Assembly: GCA_023251695.1 (NCBI GenBank)
Contig: JAHEYE010000199.1
Location: 1-6,594, forward strand
Origin: Sphingobacteriaceae bacterium
Lineage (GTDB): Bacteria > Bacteroidota > Bacteroidia > B-17B0 > Aurantibacillaceae
Length of the DNA stretch: 6,594 bases
Direction: 5' to 3'
Shown one piece after another: positions 1 to 5,173 of this stretch. The translations under genes and the position numbers were made by a program. Position 1 is the first letter of the stretch, and every line of letters starts with the position of its first letter. Below the pieces are notes generated by a model. The model worked only from the letters and a program-made list of their open reading frames with translations. It made no database searches and was not told where the DNA came from.

Positions 1-372
1 TATGGTTACGCTAAAACAGCCAAAACAAACCGTGCTGTTTTTGAGGATATAATTACCGGTTACATTACCAAACGCGAAAGTTTAGTTTGCCTTTTTGTTT
101 TAGTTGATTACCGTTTACCCCTACAGCAAATTGATGCTGAGTTTATGCAATGGCTGGGCGGAAAAAATATTCCGTTTTGCATTGTTTTTACAAAAGCCGA
201 TAAATTAAGTAAGACAGAATTAAAAAAGAATTTAGAGAATTATCTTTTGAAAGTATCCTACGTATTCGAGGATGAGCCGAATTATTTAATCAGCTCTGCT
301 AAAAATAAAAACGGTAAAGAGGATATTTTAAAATTTATTGAAGATCACTTGGATCTGTTTGAACGAAAATAA
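1..372 (+). CDS. engB: Ribosome biogenesis GTPase EngB (YsxC/YihA), 3' part; 5' end outside window
   Basis: The frame is open from base 1 and gives 123 C-terminal residues of an EngB/YsxC GTPase, a TrmE-Era-EngA-EngB-Septin-like G protein needed for assembly of the large ribosomal subunit in the cytoplasm. The fragment begins at YGYAKTAK, the segment directly after the G3 motif (DLPG in the family). The family signature VDYRLPLQQIDAEFM follows at residues 35-49, where most members have V-D-x-R-x-P. The G4 motif TKAD is at residues 64-67 and fixes guanine specificity. The G5-like SSA is at 98-100, and a helical C-terminus ends at FERK. Family members are about 200 residues, so roughly 75-80 residues (P-loop, switch I and the DxxG) lie upstream. 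The stop TAA (370-372) directly abuts the ATG of the next gene, so the two are almost certainly co-transcribed. Internal ATG codons such as 145 are not the true start. Confidence 0.93.
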   Translation, partial: YGYAKTAKTNRAVFEDIITGYITKRESLVCLFVLVDYRLPLQQIDAEFMQWLGGKNIPFCIVFTKADKLSKTELKKNLENYLLKVSYVFEDEPNYLISSAKNKNGKEDILKFIEDHLDLFERK

Positions 373-708
373 ATGGAAATTAGTCCCTGGCAGAATTTGC
401 AGAATAAATTAAAGGAACGTTTTGGCAACGAAATGGATTACGATGCCATTTTGTTTACCATCGGTTTACAAGAACTGGGAAAAGATTTTCAGAAAAAATT
501 TAAGAAGGATGAAAAACTGGAAGTGATGCACATTGCCATATGCACCTTACTGGAACCCTTCGGTTTTTACGAATACATAGGGCGCGACGAAGACGGGTGG
601 CCGCACTGGAAACCGAAAGAGACTTTGCCTTTTCTGGATGCCAAACAACAAAACAAATTAATTATCGATTCAATTATCGAATATTTTAAAAAAAATAATT
701 TCCTGTAG
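373..708 (+). CDS. Small conserved-looking protein of unknown function, directly downstream of engB
   Basis: This is a complete 111-residue soluble protein with no signal peptide or membrane segment. I cannot assign a named domain. It is rich in charged and aromatic residues. An amphipathic N-terminal half contains LFTIGLQELGKDF (residues 28-40) and a Lys-rich stretch. The middle segment HIAICTLLEPFGFYEYIG (52-69) leads into a polar, Trp-containing loop, GRDEDGWPHWKP (69-80), and the C-terminal helix ends in IIEYFKKNN. The GRDEDGWPHW loop would be the first place to look for a functional surface. The ATG at 373 follows the engB stop with no spacer, so translation is probably coupled. From memory, proteins of this type sit next to engB in other Bacteroidota, but I could not check this. 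Ribosome-related work is only a guess by association. No terminator is visible before the 715-734 palindrome. Confidence 0.88.
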   Translation: MEISPWQNLQNKLKERFGNEMDYDAILFTIGLQELGKDFQKKFKKDEKLEVMHIAICTLLEPFGFYEYIGRDEDGWPHWKPKETLPFLDAKQQNKLIIDSIIEYFKKNNFL

Positions 709-714
709 TTCTAC

Positions 715-734
715 ATCCCGATAGCTATCGGGAT
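715..734. repeat. Perfect 20-bp palindrome, possible terminator of the engB operon
   Basis: ATCCCGATAGCTATCGGGAT equals its own reverse complement. It begins six bases after the stop codon of the 111-residue gene. As RNA it would form a GC-capped stem with almost no loop. There is no T-run after it, so it is not a classical intrinsic terminator. Its core (CCCGATAGCTATCGGG) looks like a palindrome widely scattered in Bacteroidota genomes; that is recollection, not a search. Confidence 0.75.
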
Positions 735-768
735 TACTATGACTTACCTTTCAAAATAAATTCCGGTT

Positions 769-908
769 GTCATGGTGAGCCAGCCGAACCATGAATTGGA
801 ACTCAAATAAAATAGGCCCTGAGCTTGACGAAGGGCCTTCCGTGCGCTTCGTCAAGCTCAGCGCAGTTACATAATTCAAACGTGATGGTTCGGCAGGCTC
901 ACCATGAC
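769..908. repeat. Nested inverted-repeat element (about 140 bp)
   Basis: The outer arms at 769-792 and 885-908 are 24 bases each and complementary at 23 positions; the single difference is in GGCTGGC versus GGCAGGC. Inside lies a second, perfect 15-bp inverted repeat, CTGAGCTTGACGAAG (819-833) against CTTCGTCAAGCTCAG (847-861), with a 13-base loop. A competing 7-bp hairpin, AGGCCCT (814-820) with AGGGCCT (832-838), shares bases with the inner left arm, so two folds are mutually exclusive. There is no coding capacity and no transposase. The outer arm recurs at 941-961 and, degraded, at 6349-6372. The layout resembles REP/BIME-type or MITE-like intergenic elements; which of these is unknown. 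Confidence 0.85.
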
Positions 909-940
909 TTACGTTTCAGAAAATTGCAGTTCCCAATATA

Positions 941-961
941 GTTCGGCTGGCTCACCATGAC
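941..961 (+). repeat. Third copy of the outer-arm repeat
   Basis: The 21 bases starting GTTCGGCTGGCTCACC are an exact reverse complement of part of the left arm at 769-789 and match the right arm at 888-908 with one difference. Like the right arm, the copy continues into ATGACTTACGTTT, so the repeat unit extends beyond the palindromic arm. It has no opposite-strand partner nearby apart from the shared left arm. Confidence 0.85.
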
Positions 962-1018
962 TTACGTTTTTTAAAAAGAATCAGTTAAAAAAATACGAAT
1001 GAACATTCATAAACTTTT

Positions 1019-1090
1019 GCCACTAAATCTCAAAAGCAAAAAATATCACTAAAACCTTTTGTGGATTTTGTGAATTAGTGCTTTTGTGGC
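1019..1090. repeat. Imperfect inverted repeat GCCAC...GTGGC at the 3' end of tatD
   Basis: GCCACTAAATCTCAAAAGC at the left edge is mirrored by GTGCTTTTGTGGC at the right edge (GCCACAAAAGCAC on the minus strand). The inside is built from short CACTAA / ACAAAA words that recur on both strands (for example TCACTAAAACC, TTTTGTGGATTTTGTG and TTAGTG). The element ends six bases before the tatD stop codon on the minus strand. It could fold as a long AT-rich hairpin and help end transcription of tatD. Similar CACTAA/CACAAA low-complexity repeats are familiar from Bacteroidota intergenic regions, as a recollection only. Confidence 0.6.
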
Positions 1091-1096
1091 ACACTA

Positions 1097-1861
1097 TTAA
1101 TTTCCGAAAATTTCCTCAGCGTTTTTTGTAGTGATCTCCCCTACTTCGGCTATTGAAAGGTTTTTTATTTCCCCTACTTTTTGGGCAACCTGAATTAAAT
1201 AGCCGCTTTCGTTGCGTTTACCTCTGAAAGGATTTGGTGCCAAATAAGGAGAGTCTGTTTCCAAAACCAAATGTTGCATATCCAATTGCTCAACTACTTT
1301 ATCCAATCCTGAATTCTTAAAAGTAACTACTCCACCTATTCCTAGTTTAAATCCGCCCAAGCCTATAACTTTATTCGCCTGCTCTAAGGTTCCGCTAAAA
1401 CAATGAAAAATTCCTTTTGGTAATTTTTTGTACGAAGAAAGTATTTCGAAAATTTCATCAAAAGCTTCGCGGCAATGAATCACAATGGGATAATTGTATT
1501 GCAGTGCCCAATCAATTTGTTTTTTAAATGCCATTTGCTGTTGTGTAAAAAAAGTTTTGTCCCAATACAAATCAATACCAATTTCACCAACCGCACAAAA
1601 TTTACGCTTACACAACCACTCTTCAACAATTTTTAATTCCTCCTCCACTTTCTCATTCACCGAGCAAGGATGTAATCCCATCATCGCAAAACAATTTTCA
1701 GGATATTCTTTCTCCAAATTAAACATGCCTTCAATACTGATGCTATCAATATTAGGAAGATAGAATTTTTTTATACCCGAAGCGAGGGCTTTTTTAATAA
1801 CGGTAGTACGGTCATTATCAAACTCTTCAGCATATAAATGGGTATGGGTATCAATTAACAT
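1097..1861 (-). CDS. tatD: TatD-family metal-dependent DNase/hydrolase
   Basis: This is a complete 254-residue TatD-family protein of normal length, with a TIM-barrel metallo-hydrolase fold of the amidohydrolase superfamily. The metal-binding residues are in place: the N-terminal DTHTH motif with His6 and His8, Glu93 in GEIGID (92-97), His129 in VIHCRE, His153 in FHCFSG, and Asp203 in the ETDSPYLAP motif (201-209). The GLHP motif at 62-65 is also typical. Family members are Mg-dependent 3'-5' exonucleases or DNases linked to DNA repair or turnover; the Tat secretion name is historical. The protein is cytoplasmic with no signal peptide. The ATG at 1861-1859 gives the family-standard MLIDTHTH start, preceded by an A-rich leader with AAGG. 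A TATCTTTG box at 1909-1902 probably drives it. It is convergent with the engB operon and divergent from the first secreted protein. Confidence 0.93.
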   Translation of the reverse strand: MLIDTHTHLYAEEFDNDRTTVIKKALASGIKKFYLPNIDSISIEGMFNLEKEYPENCFAMMGLHPCSVNEKVEEELKIVEEWLCKRKFCAVGEIGIDLYWDKTFFTQQQMAFKKQIDWALQYNYPIVIHCREAFDEIFEILSSYKKLPKGIFHCFSGTLEQANKVIGLGGFKLGIGGVVTFKNSGLDKVVEQLDMQHLVLETDSPYLAPNPFRGKRNESGYLIQVAQKVGEIKNLSIAEVGEITTKNAEEIFGN

Positions 1862-1872
1862 TAAACCTTTTT

Positions 1873-1898
1873 TTATCTGTTCGTCTAAGTTCAGATAA
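1873..1898 (-). promoter_or_regulatory. Inverted repeat in the tatD leader, possible operator or leader hairpin
   Basis: TTATCTG (1873-1879) and CAGATAA (1892-1898) form a perfect 7-bp inverted repeat with a 12-base spacer, 12 bases upstream of the tatD start. It lies just downstream of the minus-strand TATCTTTG box, at or after the expected transcription start. It could be a protein-binding site or a weak RNA hairpin. There is no further evidence for either. Confidence 0.35.
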
Positions 1899-1901
1899 GC
1901 A

Positions 1902-1909
1902 CAAAGATA
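1902..1909 (-). promoter_or_regulatory. Probable tatD promoter -7 box (TATCTTTG)
   Basis: On the minus strand the sequence reads TATCTTTG, a full match to the Bacteroidota -7 consensus TAnnTTTG. It lies 40 bases before the tatD ATG. No good -33 TTG is visible at the expected spacing. It sits back to back with the plus-strand box at 1934-1941, with only 24 bases between them. Confidence 0.5.
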
Positions 1910-1933
1910 CTTATTTATGTGCCTGTTTTTTAT

Positions 1934-1941
1934 TAACTTTG
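1934..1941 (+). promoter_or_regulatory. Probable promoter -7 box (TAACTTTG) of the first secreted-protein gene
   Basis: TAACTTTG fits the Bacteroidota TAnnTTTG -7 consensus and lies 25 bases before the ATG at 1967. That leaves an A/T-rich leader (TAAACCTTAAAACATTTTTAC) without a Shine-Dalgarno sequence, as is usual in this phylum. The -33 region (about 1912-1915) reads TATT and is a poor match to TTG. Confidence 0.55.
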
Positions 1942-1966
1942 ATTATAAACCTTAAAACATTTTTAC

Positions 1967-3016
1967 ATGAAAAGACTTTACATTTTTATTTTATTCTGTG
2001 TTTGTTCTTTCTTCGTGAAAGCGCAATATACTTTGACTTCTGCCATATTTCCTGTAGCAGGTGATGTGGAAAAAACCTGGGACGCAGATACAACAGGTAT
2101 TATTATTGGTTCGGCGGGCACAAACCAAATTTGGAATTATACGGGGGTAGTGGTTTCTCCAACTGCTGCGGTAACTACCAAGAGTTATGTTGCCAAGACT
2201 TCAGCACCTAACTACACTGCTTTTCCGAGTGCTAATTTAGCCTCCACTTCTGATGGTATTACTTATGGCTTCGATTATTACGGGACCAATATTACCGGTT
2301 ATGGTTCGTCAGACGGTACAGTAACTGTAATATATGGAAATCCACAAACTATAGCCAGTATCCCTTTTACGTACGGAACCATATCGGCAGATACTTATTC
2401 GATGATAATTCCCAGTTCTGTAGATACACAAACTATTACCGGATCTTTAACAACAACCGGAGATGCTTGGGGAACGCTGAATATGCCTGGCGGGAAATCA
2501 TTTCCAAATACCCTAAGGATAAAACTTCAAATCACTCAGTTTGGTACTGTAGTTGCAACATCTACACTTGCTGCAAGCTACACTTACACTTATAATGTAA
2601 ATAATTATGTTCATCTAAGCTCTGCAAGTAAGTATGATATTTTTGCTACAGGCGTGAGTACTATTACCCTTAAATCCGGAACTCTTACAAATACTTATAA
2701 AGACAAAAACGCAAGTGTAGGCGAAGCACTTTTTACAGGCTTAGCCGAAAATCAATTTAGTGACTCTAATTTTAGTTTGTACCCGAACCCGGCAGCTAAT
2801 AGTGCTAATTTGTGGTTTGTGCTTACGCAAAACGAAAGTTATGACATGACGATTACTAATGGCCTTGGACAAGTAGTAAGAAATAAATCTTATTCTGATC
2901 TTAAACCTGGACCATACAATCTCGAAGTGGATCTTAAAGGTTTACAAAGTGGCATCTATTACGTTAAATTGAAGGGTACTAAACAAGAAGGTGTGAAGAA
3001 ATTAATTATAGAATAA
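1967..3016 (+). CDS. Secreted protein with T9SS type A sorting domain (first of a tandem pair)
   Basis: This is a complete 349-residue protein. Residues 1-19 are a Sec signal peptide (Lys-Arg start, hydrophobic core YIFILFCVCSFFV, likely cleavage after KA before Q20). The mature part (20-260) is rich in Thr, Ser, Tyr and Gly, as in a beta-sheet surface protein, and has no catalytic motif I recognise. Notable segments are DTTGIIIGSAG (41-51), QIWNYTG (54-60), PFTYGTISADTY (133-144) and GDAWGTLNMP (165-174). Residues 268-349 form a type A C-terminal sorting domain: FSLYPNPAANS, then GLGQVV (299-304), then GLQSGIYYVKLKG (325-337) and the basic end KKLIIE. The family uses this domain for export by the type IX system and attachment to, or release from, the outer surface. 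Its neighbour at 3093 is a paralogue. The binding partner or substrate is unknown. Confidence 0.9.
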   Translation: MKRLYIFILFCVCSFFVKAQYTLTSAIFPVAGDVEKTWDADTTGIIIGSAGTNQIWNYTGVVVSPTAAVTTKSYVAKTSAPNYTAFPSANLASTSDGITYGFDYYGTNITGYGSSDGTVTVIYGNPQTIASIPFTYGTISADTYSMIIPSSVDTQTITGSLTTTGDAWGTLNMPGGKSFPNTLRIKLQITQFGTVVATSTLAASYTYTYNVNNYVHLSSASKYDIFATGVSTITLKSGTLTNTYKDKNASVGEALFTGLAENQFSDSNFSLYPNPAANSANLWFVLTQNESYDMTITNGLGQVVRNKSYSDLKPGPYNLEVDLKGLQSGIYYVKLKGTKQEGVKKLIIE

Positions 3017-3030
3017 TTTTATTCAAGCAA

Positions 3031-3078
3031 AAAAAAGCCCTGTCATCCTGAGCATACCGAAGGACGAAGGGCTTTTTT
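3031..3078. terminator. Strong intrinsic terminator with a repeat core in its loop
   Basis: AAAAAAGCCCT (3031-3041) pairs perfectly with AGGGCTTTTTT (3068-3078), giving an 11-bp stem with an A-run on one side and a T-run on the other, so it can act in both directions. It begins 14 bases after the stop of the first secreted-protein gene and ends 14 bases before the start codon of the second. The 26-base loop contains CCTGAGCATACCGAAGG, which resembles the inner arm of the 769-908 element (CCTGAGCTTGACGAAGG) and has its own short TCCT/AGGA pairing. Confidence 0.88.
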
Positions 3079-3079
3079 G

Positions 3080-3087
3080 TATATTTA
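3080..3087 (+). promoter_or_regulatory. Weak candidate -7 box of the second secreted-protein gene
   Basis: TATATTTA matches TAnnTTTG except for the last base and ends five bases before the ATG at 3093. The terminator just upstream makes a separate promoter likely, and this is the only candidate in the 14-base space. If it is real, the mRNA would have almost no leader. The promoter could instead overlap the terminator. Confidence 0.25.
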
Positions 3088-3092
3088 TACCT

Positions 3093-4112
3093 ATGAAAAA
3101 AATTTGCATCTTAATTTCATTTAGCCTTTGTTCTTTTTTTATAAGGGGGCAATATACCATTACTTCCGCATCCAATCCGGTGGCAGGCGATATTCAGAGT
3201 TTTCTCGAGATCGATACAACAGGTCTGATGCTTGGCAGTTCCGGCATCTCGCAAACATGGAATTATTCTAACATAAATATTTTTCCCTATCCTCCTAAAA
3301 CCGCTACTTTTGTGTCCATATCTTCAGTGCCGAATAATTTTATGTTTCCGGCCGGGACAATTGGTATTGATGAAGGCGGCGGAAATTATGGAGTTTTAAG
3401 CAATAACAGCAGTAAATTTGAGTATCTCGGTTATGCAACAGCTACAGCTTCCAATTGCTGGGCTTATTCAGATCCTTTAAAACCTTACTCACTGCCTTTC
3501 ACTTATGGTTCAAGTAGTGCTGATACTTATTTGCTTATACAGGCTACCAATACCACCGTCGGAACATTTACTACTTATGGTGATGGTACCGGAACCTTAG
3601 CATTGCCAACTGCCACCATTACAAATGTTTTAAAATTAAGATATGTACAATACGAAAGTGATACAACTTCAACCGGTTCTATACAAACCTTTACAATTAT
3701 GATGGACCAATATCATGCTTCTACAATTAAATTTCCTTTGCTTGAAGTGCGGACTTTTACCGAAACCATAACAACCGGAACCAACGTTACGACTACCTAT
3801 TATAAGTTTGGACTGATTTTTACAAGTTATTATCCCTTAGGATTTGACACTAAAGAAAATATTTCTACGCATAGCTTATTTCCTAACCCCGTAACAAATG
3901 GAGAGCTGTTTCTTTCAACTATTGCTCCTTCAGGAAAAATGACAATTGAAATTTATAATGTATTAGGCCAGACTGTAAAAACAATTTTGCTTGAAAGTCA
4001 AACCACACTAGAGCCAAAAAAAATAAATGTGAGTGATCTCACAAGAGGGATTTATTATTTACGATTTACCTCTAAGGAAGCGGTCAAAACCCAAAAAATA
4101 ATAATTGAATAG
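3093..4112 (+). CDS. Secreted protein with T9SS type A sorting domain (second of a tandem pair)
   Basis: This complete 339-residue protein is a paralogue of the preceding one. The signal peptide is residues 1-19 (MKKICILISFSLCSFFIRG, then Q20). The two mature N-termini align almost without gaps: YT[LI]TSA, PVAGD[VI] (29-34), DTTG (41-44), LGSSG (47-51) and QTWNYS (54-59). The middle shares PFTYGSSSADTY (135-146) and GDGTGTLALP (163-172). The rest has diverged strongly, which points to an old duplication. Residues 258-339 form the type A sorting domain: HSLFPNPVTNG, then IYNVLGQTVK (287-296), LTRGIYYLRF (316-325) and the basic end KTQKIIIE. It is expected at the cell surface or secreted through the type IX pathway. 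It is separated from its paralogue by a terminator and followed only 21 bases later by a glycosyltransferase gene. No enzymatic motif is recognised. Confidence 0.9.
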   Translation: MKKICILISFSLCSFFIRGQYTITSASNPVAGDIQSFLEIDTTGLMLGSSGISQTWNYSNINIFPYPPKTATFVSISSVPNNFMFPAGTIGIDEGGGNYGVLSNNSSKFEYLGYATATASNCWAYSDPLKPYSLPFTYGSSSADTYLLIQATNTTVGTFTTYGDGTGTLALPTATITNVLKLRYVQYESDTTSTGSIQTFTIMMDQYHASTIKFPLLEVRTFTETITTGTNVTTTYYKFGLIFTSYYPLGFDTKENISTHSLFPNPVTNGELFLSTIAPSGKMTIEIYNVLGQTVKTILLESQTTLEPKKINVSDLTRGIYYLRFTSKEAVKTQKIIIE

Positions 4113-4119
4113 CTTTTCG

Positions 4120-4127
4120 TACTTTTG
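4120..4127 (+). promoter_or_regulatory. Probable -7 box (TACTTTTG) of the glycosyltransferase gene
   Basis: TACTTTTG matches TAnnTTTG exactly and ends six bases before the GTG start at 4134. If used, transcription would begin at or within a base or two of the start codon, giving a leaderless or nearly leaderless mRNA. A convincing -33 TTG is not seen at about 19-bp spacing; the nearest TTG (4105-4107) is too close. Confidence 0.45.
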
Positions 4128-4133
4128 TATTAA

Positions 4134-5096
4134 GTGAAGATTCTTATTATCCGTTTCAGTTCAATTGGCGATGTGGTTTTAACCACCCCGGTAATCCGTT
4201 GCTGCAAACAACAATTAAAAAATTCTGAAATTCATTTTGTAACTAAAGCTTCTTTCAAAAGTACTTTAGAACACAATCCGAACCTTGACAAATTAATTAC
4301 CTTCGAAAAAGATTTTACTGAAGTTCTCCCTCAGCTTAAAAAAGAGAATTACGATTTTGTAATTGACCTCCATAATAATTTACGAAGCACACGTTTAAAA
4401 TTAGCCCTCGGTAAAAAAAGTTCGACATTTAAAAAACTGAATGTAAAAAAATGGCTGGCGGTAAATTTAAAAAGCAAAACGGCTTTGCCTGATGTGCATA
4501 TCGTTCAGCGTTATTTAGAAGCTGCAGCAGCACTCGGTGTTAAAGATGATTGCAAAGGTCTAGATTATTTTATTTCCGATAAAGATTCGGTTGATGTTTC
4601 TTCCATCGATCCAAATTTAAAAAACGGATTTGTTTCTTTAGTAGTTGGCGGCTCTTACTACACCAAAAAAATTCCACTCAATAAATTAATTGAAATTTGC
4701 AATAACTCTAAACTTCCAATTGTCTTATTGGGAGGAAAAGAAGATCATTCTCTTGCCGAGCAAGTTATTTCAAAAACCAAAAATACTTTCAATGTGTGCG
4801 GTAAATTCACACTCAACCAATCGTCATTCGTAATTCGTAACTCGTCATTCGTTATTACTTCCGACACCGGACTCATGCACATTGCGGCAGCCTTCGGTAA
4901 AAAAATATTTTCCTTATGGGGAAACACAATTCCTGAATTTGGAATGTATCCATACAAACCCGGAGAAGGCAGTAAAATTTTAGAAGTCAAAAATTTAAAA
5001 TGCAGACCATGTTCTAAACTGGGCTACAGCAAATGCCCGAAAGGCCATTTTAAATGTATGAATGAGATTGAGGTACATGAAATAGTTGGGAGTTGA
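4134..5096 (+). CDS. Family 9 glycosyltransferase, ADP-heptose:LPS heptosyltransferase-like
   Basis: This complete 320-residue GT-B fold enzyme belongs to GT9, whose members transfer ADP-activated heptose to lipid A-core or related surface sugars at the inner membrane. The N-terminal motif RFSSIGDVVLTTP (7-19) carries Asp13, equivalent to the catalytic Asp of heptosyltransferases. The donor-binding half has VVGGSYYTKK (170-179), IVLLGGKED (196-204), VCGKFTLNQS (221-230) and DTGLMHIAAAFGKK (244-257), then SLWGNT (260-265). Four C-terminal cysteines (C290, C293, C301, C308) have a spacing I recall from Bacteroidota members. The GTG start is chosen because it places MKILIIRFSSIGD at the family N-terminus; no ATG fits. 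The gene follows the second secreted protein by 21 bases. Oddities: residues 230-242 are encoded by a 21-bp near-duplication, and the final VGS plus stop lie in an AGTTGGGAGTT repeat. The acceptor sugar cannot be told. Confidence 0.88.
   Translation: MKILIIRFSSIGDVVLTTPVIRCCKQQLKNSEIHFVTKASFKSTLEHNPNLDKLITFEKDFTEVLPQLKKENYDFVIDLHNNLRSTRLKLALGKKSSTFKKLNVKKWLAVNLKSKTALPDVHIVQRYLEAAAALGVKDDCKGLDYFISDKDSVDVSSIDPNLKNGFVSLVVGGSYYTKKIPLNKLIEICNNSKLPIVLLGGKEDHSLAEQVISKTKNTFNVCGKFTLNQSSFVIRNSSFVITSDTGLMHIAAAFGKKIFSLWGNTIPEFGMYPYKPGEGSKILEVKNLKCRPCSKLGYSKCPKGHFKCMNEIEVHEIVGS
4821..4862 (+). repeat. In-frame 21-bp near-duplication inside the glycosyltransferase gene
   Basis: TCGTCATTCGTAATT (4821-4835) recurs as TCGTCATTCGTTATT (4842-4856), matching 14 of 15 bases at a spacing of exactly 21. 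It encodes SSFVIRN-SSFVITS, residues 230-243. The underlying word set (TCGTCATTCG, TAATTCGTAA) looks like an intergenic repeat family whose opposite strand reads ITNDELRITND; I know that peptide from spurious ORFs in Bacteroidota and cyanobacteria, from memory only. Protein length around it is normal for the family. Confidence 0.7.
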
Positions 5097-5173
5097 TGCC
5101 AAAGGCATCCCTTCGGGAGAGTTCGGAGTTGGGAGTTCGTAGAATGATTTACAAAGAAATGCTACGAACTACT
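5084..5173. repeat. Repeat and hairpin cluster between convergent glycosyltransferase and thioesterase genes
   Basis: AGTTGGGAGTT occurs at 5084-5094, across the end of the glycosyltransferase gene, and again at 5127-5137. Between them are the hairpins GATGCC-AAA-GGCATC (5095-5109, overlapping the TGA stop) and TCCC-TTC-GGGA (5108-5118). A 9-bp perfect inverted repeat, AGTTCGTAG (5134-5142) with CTACGAACT (5162-5170), ends three bases before the thioesterase stop on the opposite strand. The cluster probably ends transcription from both sides, although no T-run is present. It contains no gene. Confidence 0.75.

Larger units (their letters stand above)
709..1096. other. Repeat-rich 388-bp gap between convergent genes
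   Basis: No convincing gene is seen here on either strand. The gap holds a 20-bp perfect palindrome (715-734), a nested inverted-repeat element (769-908), a further direct copy of its outer arm (941-961), three direct copies of an ATGACTTAC[C/G]TTT string (739, 904 and 957), and an imperfect GCCAC...GTGGC inverted repeat (1019-1090) that ends six bases before the tatD stop codon. The gap lies between the 3' ends of the engB operon and tatD, so no promoter is expected. It probably serves as a bidirectional transcription-stop region and as a landing place for repeats. Confidence 0.8.

Noticed and set aside
145..372. Separate 75-residue gene starting at the internal ATG
   Set aside because: The frame is open from base 1 and the upstream residues carry EngB motifs (YGYAK, VDYRLP), so it is part of engB.
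715..969. CRISPR array
   Set aside because: The repeat copies are in mixed orientation with irregular spacing and unequal length, there are no unique spacers of constant size, and no cas genes are present.
709..1096. Insertion sequence or transposase remnant
   Set aside because: Inverted repeats are present, but no transposase-like reading frame or clear target duplication is visible.
709..1096. tRNA, riboswitch or other structured RNA gene
   Set aside because: The palindromes are explained as repeats between convergent genes. No cloverleaf or known aptamer pattern was seen.
1494..1763. Open frame of 89 codons on the plus strand inside tatD
   Set aside because: It lies wholly opposite a convincing TatD gene with all metal ligands and has no domain-like pattern.
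4800..4870. Frameshift or repeat insertion breaking the glycosyltransferase
   Set aside because: The reading frame is continuous and the LNQS-to-DTG distance looks normal, so the gene appears intact.
4745..4990. Open frame of 81 codons on the minus strand inside the glycosyltransferase gene
   Set aside because: It is antisense to the conserved donor-binding motifs. The ITNDELRITND stretch is only the reverse strand of the repeat.
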